A DNA stretch of 64,000 bases from assembly GCA_013433145.1 (NCBI GenBank), contig CM024180.1, forward strand, positions 8,617,521-8,681,520. Direction: 5' to 3'. This stretch comes from Ascaris suum. Its lineage: Eukaryota; Nematoda; Chromadorea; Rhabditida; Ascarididae. The position numbers and the translations under genes are program-made. Below, piece by piece: positions 12,870 to 27,559 of the stretch. Numbering within the stretch: the stretch's first letter is position 1; each line of letters begins with the position of its first letter. The notes under the pieces are model-generated. The model had not been told where the DNA came from and ran no database searches. It saw only the letters and a list, made by a program, of their open reading frames with translations.

Positions 12870-14223
12870 TTTTTGCCTAATTCGTATTTTATTTCGAAAG
12901 TGGAGGTGCGTTCAACCCGAATGCATGTTATTTCATCCTCATGCCCTCAAGAAGCTGTTCTTCGAAAAAACAGTGACTCTCATTCAACTAGAATCACTGT
13001 TCTTCCTCTCAATGCATCAGTCGCATTCATAAACATATATTGGCAGCAGCTGCTAAATACTTCCAGCGAATGTGTGAGAAAACGTTTCTCGAGATCAGAT
13101 CTGATGATAAACAGTTTTTCAGTAAACCTTGACTTCACATTTTTAAATCACATATCGCCGCTGTCGTCATATAAGCGTAGACCAACGTGTTTAAGTTCTT
13201 GGCTAAAATATTAACATCGAAAATCGTTGTCGGTGTGCCTAATTAAAAAAGTTGTTATAGTGACATTTTTTGGCGAGAATTGTGAATAGTTGTGGCGAGA
13301 ATGAAGAGCTCAAGGAATAGTTTCCGTCTTCACTTCTTTTTTCCTCTTTGATGAACGTTGCATCAAATTCAGTCGTGTAGAAAGAAAGTGACGGGATGTT
13401 GAACATGCGCAAAACTTGAGAGACGACAATTTCCCCTTCCCGAATAAAAGCAAAACTGCTTGATGTCGCTAAAGTTATAAAATAGCAACCTTTGAATGTT
13501 TGAAAAGGAGAAAAAAGTGAAAATTTTCCTTCACTTTTTTCTCCTTTTCTTCTCATAAAGTCCTATATTCTCTTCAACTTTCGCGACCGTGTTATTACTA
13601 ATCACACCCCCTCCCCCCTCCACCTCCGCCCATCTTCAATTCTCAACTAATCAGCACTCTCAGCTCAGACCAATGATTCCAATGCCCACTTAATCATCTC
13701 AGAAAGCACACAGAAATTATTGCTGAATTAATTTTCATTAAAGCGAAACAAAGAATAATTCCCTTAATTTATTCCAAATAAATCATTCACTAATTATGAA
13801 TATGATTTTTGTACTTTTATTTCAAGCCGTTTAGCGCTAATTTGTGAGAACCAGGGATCCAAAACATGCATAAGATAAGAGGAATAAAAAATCGCGAAAA
13901 ATGAAGAAAACGAAGAAGGAGAGTGACAAAAAGAGGCGAAGGGCAAAATATATATGAAGAGAACAAGACAGAAAAGAAAAAATGAAAAACATTCGCGGAA
14001 AAGCGGCAGAGAACAGTGATCGCTTCTAGAGATATAAAAGACGGTCGATTTCCGTATACGCAGGGAGAATCACGAGACGCAAAAGTTTTCGAGACGAAAG
14101 AAGACAGAGAAAAAATGAGAAAGCGAGATATTGACATAAAATGTGAGGATTACATAATTAAAGTAATACGCGAGGAAAAGCTCATGTACAGAGGGGATAA
14201 GGTATTGAAAAGGAGTAAAAAAG
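12870..14223. other. Intergenic region, nothing recognised
   Basis: The open frames at 12855-13214 (+) and 13239-13556 (-) have no recognisable domains. A short inverted repeat lies near 13505-13550 (GGAGAAAAAAGTGAAAATTT facing its complement). Confidence 0.4.
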
Positions 14224-14803
14224 GAAGCTTGACAAGAGGTGTACATAGTGTCCTCCCGCGCGGGAAAAAAAGAAAACACAGCGAAGCCTGTTGATGCAGC
14301 CAAAATAAAACTTCATTTGCAATGCCTCGCCCTTTGAGCATATTAAACTATCTCTGTGAAGGCCTCCCACGATCCCCTCTTATCGCGTTTCATCATCACT
14401 TCTTATGCGAAAATATCCTCCCCCGATGAATAAATATTCTCTAAATCCCTGTCTATTTTAAGGAAAAAAAAGGTGCATTATTGAGATATGAGTGAACGTT
14501 TGGTTGATGATCATGATAGGTTTATCGTGAATAATCATGATATTGTAGAAGATAAGAGACTGCTCAGGCGAACGAGAAAATATAAAAGAAACAGTAATGA
14601 AAAACTGCATTGATGTCGAACAGATTCGACAGTGATCAAAAGGACAAGTGTAGAGAATATTTAATGAAGAGCAAGAAAAACGAAGTGAAAAGACGAGAAG
14701 CAATAAGAAGTCAATAAAGAGAAGATATTAAGATGTGAACTCAATGAATAACGTTGCGACTATGTTCTTACTTGTTTCTTAGCGCGTTAAATTTCATCAA
14801 ATA

Positions 14804-14898
<95 letters not shown>

Positions 14899-16172
14899 TC
14901 CCCGCAATTTGCATTCTCTGTGATTCTCCTTCTTTATTTTTTACTCGTTGAACTTCCTATGGACTGTATGCATTTAGTTGTGCCCATTTCCGTTACACCG
15001 TCATGATCATTTGTCTTGTTAACTCGCCGTTGTAGTTGCAAATAAGCGTCCGTTCAACATGTATTTCCTACAGTGATCGTAAGACGACGTTCATTCGGAA
15101 GTGGTTTCAAAAATTTAGAAAGAAAAGACTGATTGGTTGTGATGATTAAGCGACCGGTTCAAACACTACTTTCACTTTTACACCAAGTTCAATCGATACC
15201 ACTTTTCTTTTTTCTTTCAACCGCGTTTTACATATAAGTTTTGACCCATAGAGCAAATACACCAAAAATCAGGTAACTGTTATTATTTGTTGCCTTTATT
15301 CTGTAATGGATTATTCAATTGAAATCTACCGAATGGATTAAAGCGCTTAGCGGAATTTCCATATGCAGCATTTAGGCCACAGTTGAACAATAGCCATTTT
15401 CCGAAATGCTCATCTTTGGAGTCTCTTTTCAAGCATAATGATTCTTTTCTTAGAAATATTTTCATGTACACTCATGACGGATTTCCAGATATGTTTCGGT
15501 ATTGACTTCAGAGCTCGCATTGGATCAGTCTGAACGCAATTTTTTGAACCAACTTCGGTCAAGACATTAGATTTCGCAAGGTGTCGTGAAAACACTCAGC
15601 ATTCATGTAATGGCATGACATGTGAATATTTAATTTCGCTTCAAAGGTGCTGACTAAGTTAAGCTCAGATCGCATGCGAAAAGCTGATAATAGCATAGCC
15701 AGTTCTTAATTGGACGATGTCAGGCAGATGGCGTGGTTCGTTCGTTATATCATAATAATGAATGTAGAAATGAATCGTTTATTCATAACTCTAAAGTAAC
15801 TGGTGGCATTAGATGCGAATGAAATCGTCGCATGTGCCATCTAGAAGAAAGCCACGGCGCACTGCACCATGCGAAACAGAATGTTGATAATGGGCGTGCT
15901 GACGCGTTACATAATGAACAAGCCGTGGGTGCAATACCGTTAAAAGACGTGTGCACCAGTTGAATGCTGTTGCTTACTTATTCGCTATATCCGTTGGTGT
16001 TGCTAATGCTATGAGCGGATTGCACTCAGATTTGTGGTGCTGACCTGTGCAATCATTGTGTATCACTACTTGAGATGCGCATTCATTCTCGCTGACATCG
16101 TTTTTTAAGAGAGCGCTCCTTGTGGATCATTCCGGCTGTTAAAAAACATAACAAACTGCCATTGTAACACCA
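14224..16172 (+). repeat. Left arm of a 4.7 kb inverted repeat
   Basis: About 1.95 kb here is repeated in reverse complement at 16812-18911. The outer edge starts near AAGCTTGACAAGAGGTGTAC and the inner edge near GTTAAAAAACATAACAAACT. The open frames are mirrored: the same 81-residue frame (MLLVFSLRFSCS...) occurs at 14458-14703 on - and at 18431-18676 on +. An (AT)n tract at 14807-14895 is mirrored at 18228-18327. No transposase or other enzyme is encoded in the arm. Confidence 0.95.
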
Positions 16173-16178
16173 GGTAGC

Positions 16179-16800
<622 letters not shown>

Positions 16801-16811
16801 TTTTAGTGGAA

Positions 16812-18911
<2,100 letters not shown>

Positions 18912-18932
18912 TCCTTTTAAAATGCCGTTTTT

Positions 18933-19382
18933 ACTTGAAAAGATAAATTTGCTGAATTGCGGACATCGCTTCCGAGCATCGAATCTCGTCGCAGTGAACT
19001 GCCGAAAAAATTTCACCTTTTTTCAAATTTTTTAAGGAAATTCTTTGAAGAACCCATAGTTGCTGATTGCTAAGGCAAAGTGTTTCCACTAATGCCTGTA
19101 ATATTTTCGCCCTCCTAGATTATGAGAGCGTCGAGTGATTGAGGTTTTATATGAGATATAAAGACATATTTACGAACAAAGGTAGTAGAAGAATGCTCAG
19201 TGAGATATAAAATATGATGAATTTTTAACTCTTTAAATCTCTGAAGTTTGATGGATATTTGATCCGCTCTGAACGAGGAGGAATATAATATGATGACAAA
19301 TAGTGCCAGACGATAAATTTAAAATGGTAAATGAAAAAAATTCAATTAATATCGGCAGCAGTTAGTATATCACTTGGAATAG
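18933..19382 (+). repeat. Dispersed repeat, copy 2 (first copy at 5275-5730)
   Basis: This is a direct-orientation copy of 5275-5730 carrying scattered substitutions. It abuts the outer end of the inverted repeat's right arm, so the two could belong to one composite element. The first copy has no such neighbour. Confidence 0.9.
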
Positions 19383-20071
19383 AAATCCTTTACTTACTGG
19401 TCGAATAAACAAGCTGTTTAAATACTTGCTGATAACGAACGTATCATTAGAGAGATAGTGGAAGCAAATTACGACATTTCTGAGTGATGCTCACATTAAA
19501 ACATCGATAGTAATGAAACCTAGAAGGATAGGGTGTTTCGGCGTTTAATGCGTTCAATGCATATTCCCACTTACAAGTCCTAAAAGATGTTTTAATTTGC
19601 AAGCGTGCATTACACGTACAACAAAGTTGGAATGGCCAACGCTATGGAATCAATTGTATAACACATGCTTTGGTTACTTCAACAAAGCGAGCGTGCGAGG
19701 ACATGAACATTGCACGTGACAACAGTGAATTTAAGGAAGAACCTCAGCGTTCGAATAACACTTCCTTGGAAGTTATCTATGAAACGACTCGAGGAAAAAC
19801 TCGAAATAATAACAAAAAGTCATCGTTTCTACAGCATAAGCCTAAAGAAAGAAGAAAAAGCAATCTATGAGTGAGGGCTGAATCTTTCGATTCCAATGAT
19901 TCGTTCGTTCACATGCTGCGCTCACCTGTGTGACGCATCGAAGAGCTATGAGGTGAAAGGATAGTTATCGGATGCGCCTCCTCGTCAAAACTGCGATCAG
20001 TAACGAGCACCTAGTGCTCTTTGGGGGCACCGTGCACAGCGTTCGTTTTGCGGAACAGATGCTGACCGCAG

Positions 20072-20266
20072 TCACCGATCGCGTGGTCGAACATAGCAGC
20101 TGTGAGGGGTTCGGAGATGGCGAATAGGATGGGGACTGTTCGATATCTCAAATGGCGGGGTATCAAGGGGACCCGGTGCTACGGCGTTGATGTTCGCAAC
20201 GAAATATTGAGCCGCCGAAACGCGCTCGTCCGTACGCTGGCTACAATTTGACGGCTTTCGCCTCAT
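20072..20266 (-). pseudogene. Fragment resembling a short-chain dehydrogenase/reductase
   Basis: The frame contains ANINAVAPGPLDTP (peptide core at about 20156-20194). It closely matches the conserved segment after the catalytic helix of classical short-chain dehydrogenases (typical form VNAVAPGPxxT), where it helps hold the cofactor. The resemblance is strongest to bacterial-type enzymes. The TGxxxGxG cofactor motif and the YxxxK catalytic pair are not visible upstream, and after the motif the frame loses family similarity and stops. The surrounding 19.9-20.4 kb is clearly more GC-rich than its flanks. A decayed gene, a single exon, or chance are all possible; a transferred fragment is speculation. 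Confidence 0.4.
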
Positions 20267-20399
20267 TTGGCAGATGTGTTAACGGAAGCCGCGATTCGCA
20301 CTAAATAGTGCAAATATATTTGCGCCGTCAACAATCAATTGTTCGTCTTCCTAGTCTTAGCGAAGCGCACAGTAACGATGGCTGAAAGGGGAAGTAGAT

Positions 20400-23300
20400 A
20401 AAAGCGTTGGCAGCCATCTGCTGAGAAAAATACCACACATAGTCAATTCTTAAACAAAGGATTCAAAAGAAGACGCTCGTCAGCTCTGATAAAAGAGACG
20501 CATGGAATGCAGCAAGTGAATGTTCTTACAAAATTGAGGTATTGCATATATCGTAAAATCACTCAAAATTTTCAATATGTTTACAGCTCAACAGCACTGC
20601 CAAATATGAAGCAGATGTCTAAGCGGAATATGGAGGCATCCCGCATACAGTAAATCAAACGAGGAAAGCTGAGAATCGATACGGACCCTCTTGAGAGGTT
20701 TTCTGTCAGTTTCAGTTTCCCTCAACTTTGTGAGCAACTCCCTAAAGAGATTTCTTTTCATATATGCCTTGCCGTACATAGGTCACTACCTCATGTTTTA
20801 TGAAACAATTTTTAGATCTTATAAAGGCGAAGATATCTACATTCGAGGAAAGTTGTTCGGATGTAAGAGGAATAAGCGATGAGGAAACCAAAATCTGAAG
20901 AGAGCGAGGAACGTCGAAAATAGAATTCATGAAGGAAAAAGAAGAACTGCATAGACGAATATGGAACAACTATCGATTCATTTCACATATAAATACCTCT
21001 CCGGATAAATTTTAAAGGGGCATTATTCACTACAGCAATTATGCTAATTTCACTCTTTATCCATAAAGCAGTTTGCACTATACAGAACTATCAATGAAAT
21101 CGCTGAAAAGACGACAAAAAATTCACAGAAAATCCAAAAACAATGAACTAAAAGATTGCAATCCTTTCAATGAGTTGATAATATAATGAAAGATAACCTG
21201 ATTATAACGCAGTGGCCCTATGCCTTGAAAGAGGAAACAACAATACGCTGAACATGCCGTTTACTAAGATAATCGACCGGTTGGCCGGTTGACTCCAAGA
21301 ACGTCCAATGAGCGAACAGTTATATCTTTACTCAGGTGGAAGTCGGCACACTTAACCCCGAAATAATAGTCTCTGCTCTGCAACAAGAGGCATCCGTACC
21401 ATGGCAGAGCGAACGTTCGAAAAATTATAGCATATCTACACGAGATCAGAGCTTTTATTCGTTCATCCCGCTATAATCGATTTTTTTTCGATGGACAATA
21501 TTCTAAATTTTCAATAGTCTGTGCTCGCCAGCACACCAGGCAATTACAGATCACCTAAAGCTGAGCGGATGAATGGAATATGAGGAGCAAGTTTGAGTCA
21601 CTGTCGGACATTGTCTGCCATGGCTAACCACTGACCTTTTCAGGTCCACCAAGATGCTCGAAACATGCGCAGTGCGGTGGCACCACTTCATAAAGACATT
21701 GATTGCGATCGATCATAGTGCTTCGGGATAGAGCAGAAAAGAGAAGGGAACTGTGCAGGTTGGCTAGATCTCGCGTTGTTCAAATGTCACTCCATTCGAG
21801 TTTGTCATATAATCGCAAGAATTCAAAGAAGCCTATCGACTGCTGTAGAACCGTAATTTAATGAATCCGTTCGCACCGGCGCACAAATATCAATCACGGT
21901 AACAATGAATCAAACTGTAGTAAGTACTGATTTCGCCATCGTGAGGTATTAACCAATTCGAAGCGCACAATCTTCGGCAACACAGTTCGAAATTCGCACA
22001 GCTCCTCGACGACGATAGTTGATGAAGGTTTGATGGCGCAGCAAATCCACCTCTTTTGCGCTCTCAATCATATGCAAAACCCCTGACCTCTGCACGTAAG
22101 ACTGCAAACACGCCGAATAACAATTCACGAAGTCTACTTCATATCAACCGCGTTGCAAGCAAAATAGTAAATGTAACGGTGAGGCTATGAAATGCAAGGC
22201 ATTAGCCAAAGTATAAGCTTATTTATTAGTCCACGCATTTCTTTAATGCACAATAATACAACTGTATTAAACTTCAACTGTTAGAGAGACAATCGCACTT
22301 AGAGGCTTGAGAAAGCAAACACTCTGAACAATCTCTTCCATACTTTGTTTTAAAAAAAATAAATAAAGGACCACATAATTGCATAACAGAGCAAATCGAT
22401 GTAAAACATCACACAACTAGCAGAGAAGTAAAAACGTTAAAAAGAAGAGAAAGAAAAGAAAAAAGCAGCTGCATTCGCGTGTTCAATCCACCTCAACTAA
22501 CAAAAACCTATGTGAGTTGCAAAAGTGAGGGAAAGCATTGAAAAGAGGAGTTGCAATTTGCACTATAAAAATGCCTTGTGGAGAAGGATGCACGAAAGAC
22601 CAACCATGAACACTAATGACCAGGACGAGAATCACTTGGAAAAAGCAGCTTCTGTTTAATAAACTAGAGTCAACGCGCTTCGCTCTCCACGTCGAATGCA
22701 TCGCTGTGGTCACCCTTCCACATAGACAACGCAAATAAGGTGATGATCACCTGAAGCCCTGAAAGTGTACTTAGTAATTGGCGTGCTTCCAATCTTACCT
22801 GCTTAGTCACGAGCATACCCACTCATGACAGAGTTAATCACAAAACACGCAGATAAGCCGCTATTGTCACCCAGAGCCAATGTCACCCAATAAATGTAAT
22901 AACACAAAGCAGACAAGCTGACGTCAACAAGCAGATAAAACGCCGTCATTCGACGCATTACCCGCACTCGCAATAATAGCAATGAAATGGTGCACCATAA
23001 TGCACACTGTAAAAACGATTGCGCACCTTTTAATCGGATATCACATCCACAAATACCCGATCATCGAATATCAAACCTCCCAATGGAATGTCTAGATATA
23101 GTCCCACACAAACGCCAACCAAGCACTTATAATAGAAAGAAAAACAATAACATCCTGACCAAAAAGCAGCACTACCTGAGGCACAGCGAGTGGTGGGCTA
23201 TCTTCGGAAATATTGTAACTGAGATCAAAAAGACCTGGGCAAATACATATGCTTCTTGCGTTGGTGAATGAAAATAATAGGTGCAAATAACAGTACATAG

Positions 23301-26300
23301 GTTTGGTGACATATAACGCTGCAATCTTTCATAATCGATGCACGTTCGGATTCGAACTCGCTCTCATCGAAGGTGAGTGCAAGCAAGATAGAAGAAATGA
23401 AAGGTGCATTGCAACATTGATAGTGGTGACAGCTAGCTGGCATCGATGTGACATCAAAGCGAATGAACCGTTGGACTCTCGGCCACAAAGTAATAAAATA
23501 CGTCGAACGAATTTTGTCACAAAAACTTCACAGCGTACGTCACCGAGCATTACGACAAAAGAATCACTGAATCACACAAATACCACAAAGCAGTGCACAA
23601 AGTGTCAATAATAAATGCCACCCAAATAATGACAGCCCTTTAAATCAGCATCACCAGCGTAGTCACTCTAACACATCAAATATACAAAGGATATTTTCAT
23701 CACTTAACCCATTCAAACTATCGCAACCACTAGAATTGCCTATCCAAGATCATGAAGCCCTTTCAAGCATCTAACACATGCAGCCCCCATATTGCGCTCT
23801 CAGAGTTCACTATACTCACGAACGCATTTGAACACAAGCAACTTTGAACTTTCCGCTACACTATGTCAGCCTGCTAGCCCAAAAATAAGACGGCATTACA
23901 TCAGCAAACAAAAAAATTAAAGGATATAGGCTTACGCTAATGGCTCAGTTTTTTCCTTAAACAAAAACCTTTGACGGAAAACACAATGGAAGAAAATTTA
24001 CTTAAAATAGGTTAAATGCAGTTCTATAGGCGAAAGGCCTCGAAGTCGGAGCTTCTAAGGGGAAGGACATAAACAAAGCATTTCCTCAACCATACAAAAT
24101 TAGAGCGTGGATTTCTACAGTATTTCTTTGCTAACTCCTATGCATACAGATATCAACTTTCAGCAAAAAGTGATGACTTCCTCCCTGTCTGGTTCCTTAT
24201 TCTACTCGTCTTTACTTCCTCAGAAAAGCAGAAATAATCAGAGATGCACTGCGATAACGTTCAGCATCGTCCGAAGCTCACTAATGAAATTAGATCTGGC
24301 GCTGAGAAAAAAGAAAGAGTACATAAAGCAAGCTACGGCGCAAACTATATCATTCCTGAGGAAATGAATTTCGTTTGAGAAAACCTGATCACGATGTAAC
24401 CACGAATTAGCTGCATACCGAACTACAATGTAACCACAGAATAGTCCATAGAATGGTCGTGATATTCGCGGTCGCTATTGGTTGAGTTAACAATGAAGCA
24501 GTGAATTGGCCAAACATTAAACTTCAAGGGTTAAGCTCGATCAGAACTTCAGCAAAAGCATTACGCGAAAAACGTGCGGCGAATGCGTCAAGCCACAGTA
24601 AAGCAAAAGTATTATGTGAAGGGGGTGCTGAGTGTTAGTGTGTCGTTCGGCAAATAAATCAATCGGGGGCTAATTGCTTTCACAACGAGCAAAGCAGTGC
24701 GCCACTCAATGCGTTGTGCACTCACGTGCAACTGCACGTTAGCAACACGTCCCATCAACGAGGAAACACCGCCATCATATGCCAACTCCTCTTAACTATT
24801 CCAGATATCCTATGGTTCGTGGCACCCAAAAAACAATCACCTATCATCGAAACTTCCGTTTACAAGACTCAGTCACAGTAGAGTCTAAGCATCAACTAAT
24901 AGCGGAGATAAGCTCATTTCAGTACCCCCTAAAGAAGAACAAAAAAATTACGGCTCCATTGAAGGACGTAGAGGGTCTGCAAAAAATAGCAGCCGAACCT
25001 CGTAAATACCAGTTTTAAAGAGCTTTTAGCGCGTTAATCTATGCACATTTTATTGATGAAAGACGCTTAATCAAATGCTTGCGAACACGTCAACAGATTG
25101 TTCTGTAGCGCAAAATTTCAGCATCACATACAGAAATGAACGGTTGATCGCGTTCAAATCCTACACTTCACTTATAAACTGCAAGCGAAAGAATATATTT
25201 GCAACAGCAAAAATCAGCCAAACCCACGACGCTCAATAAAAAACAAATTGTTTTCACCAATTGTTTAGTAGCTTAGCTCTTCACCAATACTGCGAAGTCT
25301 TTTATGACTGCGCGTATAATAATAATATCAATCAATATTAATACTATTATTTTGGAAAAGAAGAAACAATAACTCAACTAATACAGTATCAATGCTATGA
25401 GTGCAGTTCACTCATTGTCCTCTCACACAACCTCTTCAAAACCCAGAGACGCTTAAGCGTATAACCTTCTACGAATCTCCTGTACCGAATATCCTCGTTA
25501 TGATGTTCAAATCAGAAATGTTGCTAACAAATGAAGATCATATGATACAAAAAAGCAAGCAGCTTAGAATCAAGCGCTAGCCGGATGCGAAGGGAGCACC
25601 AACAGTCCCAAATAAACATAACTGTCGGGTCGATTATGCAACAGGGGCAGCAAATGCAAAATCAGATGTCTTTGAAAAAAAAAACAACTGGAAATCACAA
25701 GTTTCGCCTCCAAATAGTTTTTCACAGTCACTAACGAGGCAGTTGATAACTACACCAATGCAAACAAAACAACATCGAAATCGACGCTACCATCCGAAAC
25801 AAATAAGGTCGAGGAAATCCATTCCATGCTGCATCAACAATACTGATGGCAGAAAGAAGCACATGCGAAGAAACGGCAGCAAGAAGTTCTGAGGCAATTG
25901 AGGTCTGTGCAATTGAGTAGTGCGCCGCTGTTCCTGTTTTGTTTGCATACTTGCTGTTACTTATCTGGATACTTCAATGTAACACTTCGTAGATGAGAGC
26001 AAAGAAATTATTCGTAGAAACATTTCAAAAAATGCCAACATGCAGCCATCACTTCGAAAAATAACGAGTTGGCAACTCACTTATTCACTGAGCATAGGCT
26101 TAACAATACTGGAATCACGCGTGTAACGAAGAAATCGAGACACAAATCACAAGTATACAAAACAAAACATGCCATGCGCATAATCAAATATTCACACAAA
26201 CGCGAATGCCCGCTTCACTCAAGACAATGGAGCTCCGGACGTATAATGAATGAAAGCAATTGCAACGTACCCTATCAGGGATGAATCTCTTGTGAAGGAA

Positions 26301-26640
26301 TCTCGGGTTATGTACACTGCTCTTAGAAGCAAATCAGAAATAGCTCATAAAAATGGCTATGCACCACTTTGAACAATAACCACACATTACATTAAAACAC
26401 TGATTTAAGATGCATCACACTGTCAAACGCCTATGCCATTCCAGTGACTAAATCATTCTTGCCACTACATCCGCCTTCAAGAAGAAACCAGCATGAAGTG
26501 AACTCTTGCTCACTTCGCGATCGATGTGTCAAAGAAAGCGGCTAGAAACTGTCGCGACAAAGCTGTCACATAATTGAAAGCATTTCAGAAAAAATTTCTG
26601 GATTATAACATCCTCCTCTCTCATAAATAGTACGTACTGA
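20400..26640. other. Long region without a recognised gene
   Basis: About 6.2 kb contains only short frames on both strands, the longest about 100 codons (23303-23611 +). None shows a domain I know. A few could be single exons, but I cannot support any. No tandem repeat, tRNA or rRNA was seen. Confidence 0.4.
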
Positions 26641-26676
26641 AAGCATGATTGTTTCAAATCCGAAAGACTAACCAGT

Positions 26677-26858
26677 CGAATGTCGATGTACAGAAAGCGT
26701 TGGCGAATCCTTTCGTGACGTCGTATGTCACCGATGTACCACTGGTTGCCTGGAAGTGCACACGCTCGAAGCCACTGTCCAATGAACACAAACATGGAAG
26801 CAACTTAGGCCTAAACAGTCACGTGGCACACACGACATACGAGCGCTTATGGTCATGA
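26677..26858 (+). CDS. Possible exon, unrecognised
   Basis: After a CTAACCAG acceptor-like site the frame is open for about 60 codons and looks coding in composition. It includes ALANPFVTSYVTDVPLVAW and ends in a TGA stop. No family is recognised. The opposite strand is also open here (26529-26795, QWYIGDIRRHERIRQRF), so the coding strand is uncertain. A plausible partner is the exon beginning at 27073. Confidence 0.3.
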
Positions 26859-27072
26859 CGTGTTAAAGGAGCATCTTTGATGCAGCGACAAATTTCTCCT
26901 CAGACTTCATTCTCCTAAAACGTGAAATGAGGTCACCTTATGCATGAAACTCCTGCATCATCCTTCTGAGTGAACGTTTTCGACATTTCTTTTCACCTAA
27001 GCATTCAAATGGAAAATCTTAGCGCAAAGTTCAAATTCGCAGCAACAACATCGCTTTCTGTTTCCACTGCAG

Positions 27073-27327
27073 GGCGATGAGGTGAACGGCGACAACTGCG
27101 ACCTGCAGTCTGCTTCCGCGATCAGCGCCCCCCTTCCCTCTCCTCCCACCTCACAAACTTTTAAATTCCCTCCTCTGCATCACTCTTCGAACAGAAGGAC
27201 GTCACTGCAGTCAAAAAAAGAAAAAGAAAATGAGGCGGATAACAATGAGGTTCAAAAGGAAAGTAACGAGGCCCACGTCATAGCACCGCTCACTCATTTT
27301 ATGATCAATGTGACGCCTTCTTATTAA
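27073..27327 (+). CDS. Possible terminal exon, low-complexity hydrophilic C-terminus
   Basis: A consensus acceptor (TTTCCACTGCAG) opens a frame of 84 codons to a TAA stop. It begins GDEVNGDNCDLQ, continues through a Pro/Ser-rich segment (APLPSPPTSQ) and a charged Lys/Glu-rich stretch, and ends INVTPSY. It looks like a disordered C-terminal tail. It is GC-richer than the flanks, which favours coding. No domain is recognised, and the upstream gene is not identified beyond the weak candidate at 26677. Confidence 0.4.
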   Translation, partial: GDEVNGDNCDLQSASAISAPLPSPPTSQTFKFPPLHHSSNRRTSLQSKKEKENEADNNEVQKESNEAHVIAPLTHFMINVTPSY

Positions 27328-27480
27328 ATGAAAACATTAATGCTATCGGTTGCTCAAGTTCATGAAGGAGCATTTGCGTTTGATAAACTTTCCAACTTGT
27401 GTTGAAATCGCGAAATAAATATACAGCCGCAATCACAGAACAGCGAAGGAACAAACAAGCATGTGCATAGCAACAAACAT

Positions 27481-27484
<4 letters not shown>

Positions 27485-27550
<66 letters not shown>
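27485..27550. repeat. (AT)n microsatellite
   Basis: About 65 bp of pure TA dinucleotides. Confidence 0.97.
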
Positions 27551-27556
<6 letters not shown>

Positions 27557-27559
27557 CAT

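Noticed and set aside
23330..23375. GTTCGAATCC on the - strand as a tRNA T-loop
   Set aside because: The flanking bases do not pair as a T-stem and no acceptor or anticodon stem is visible.
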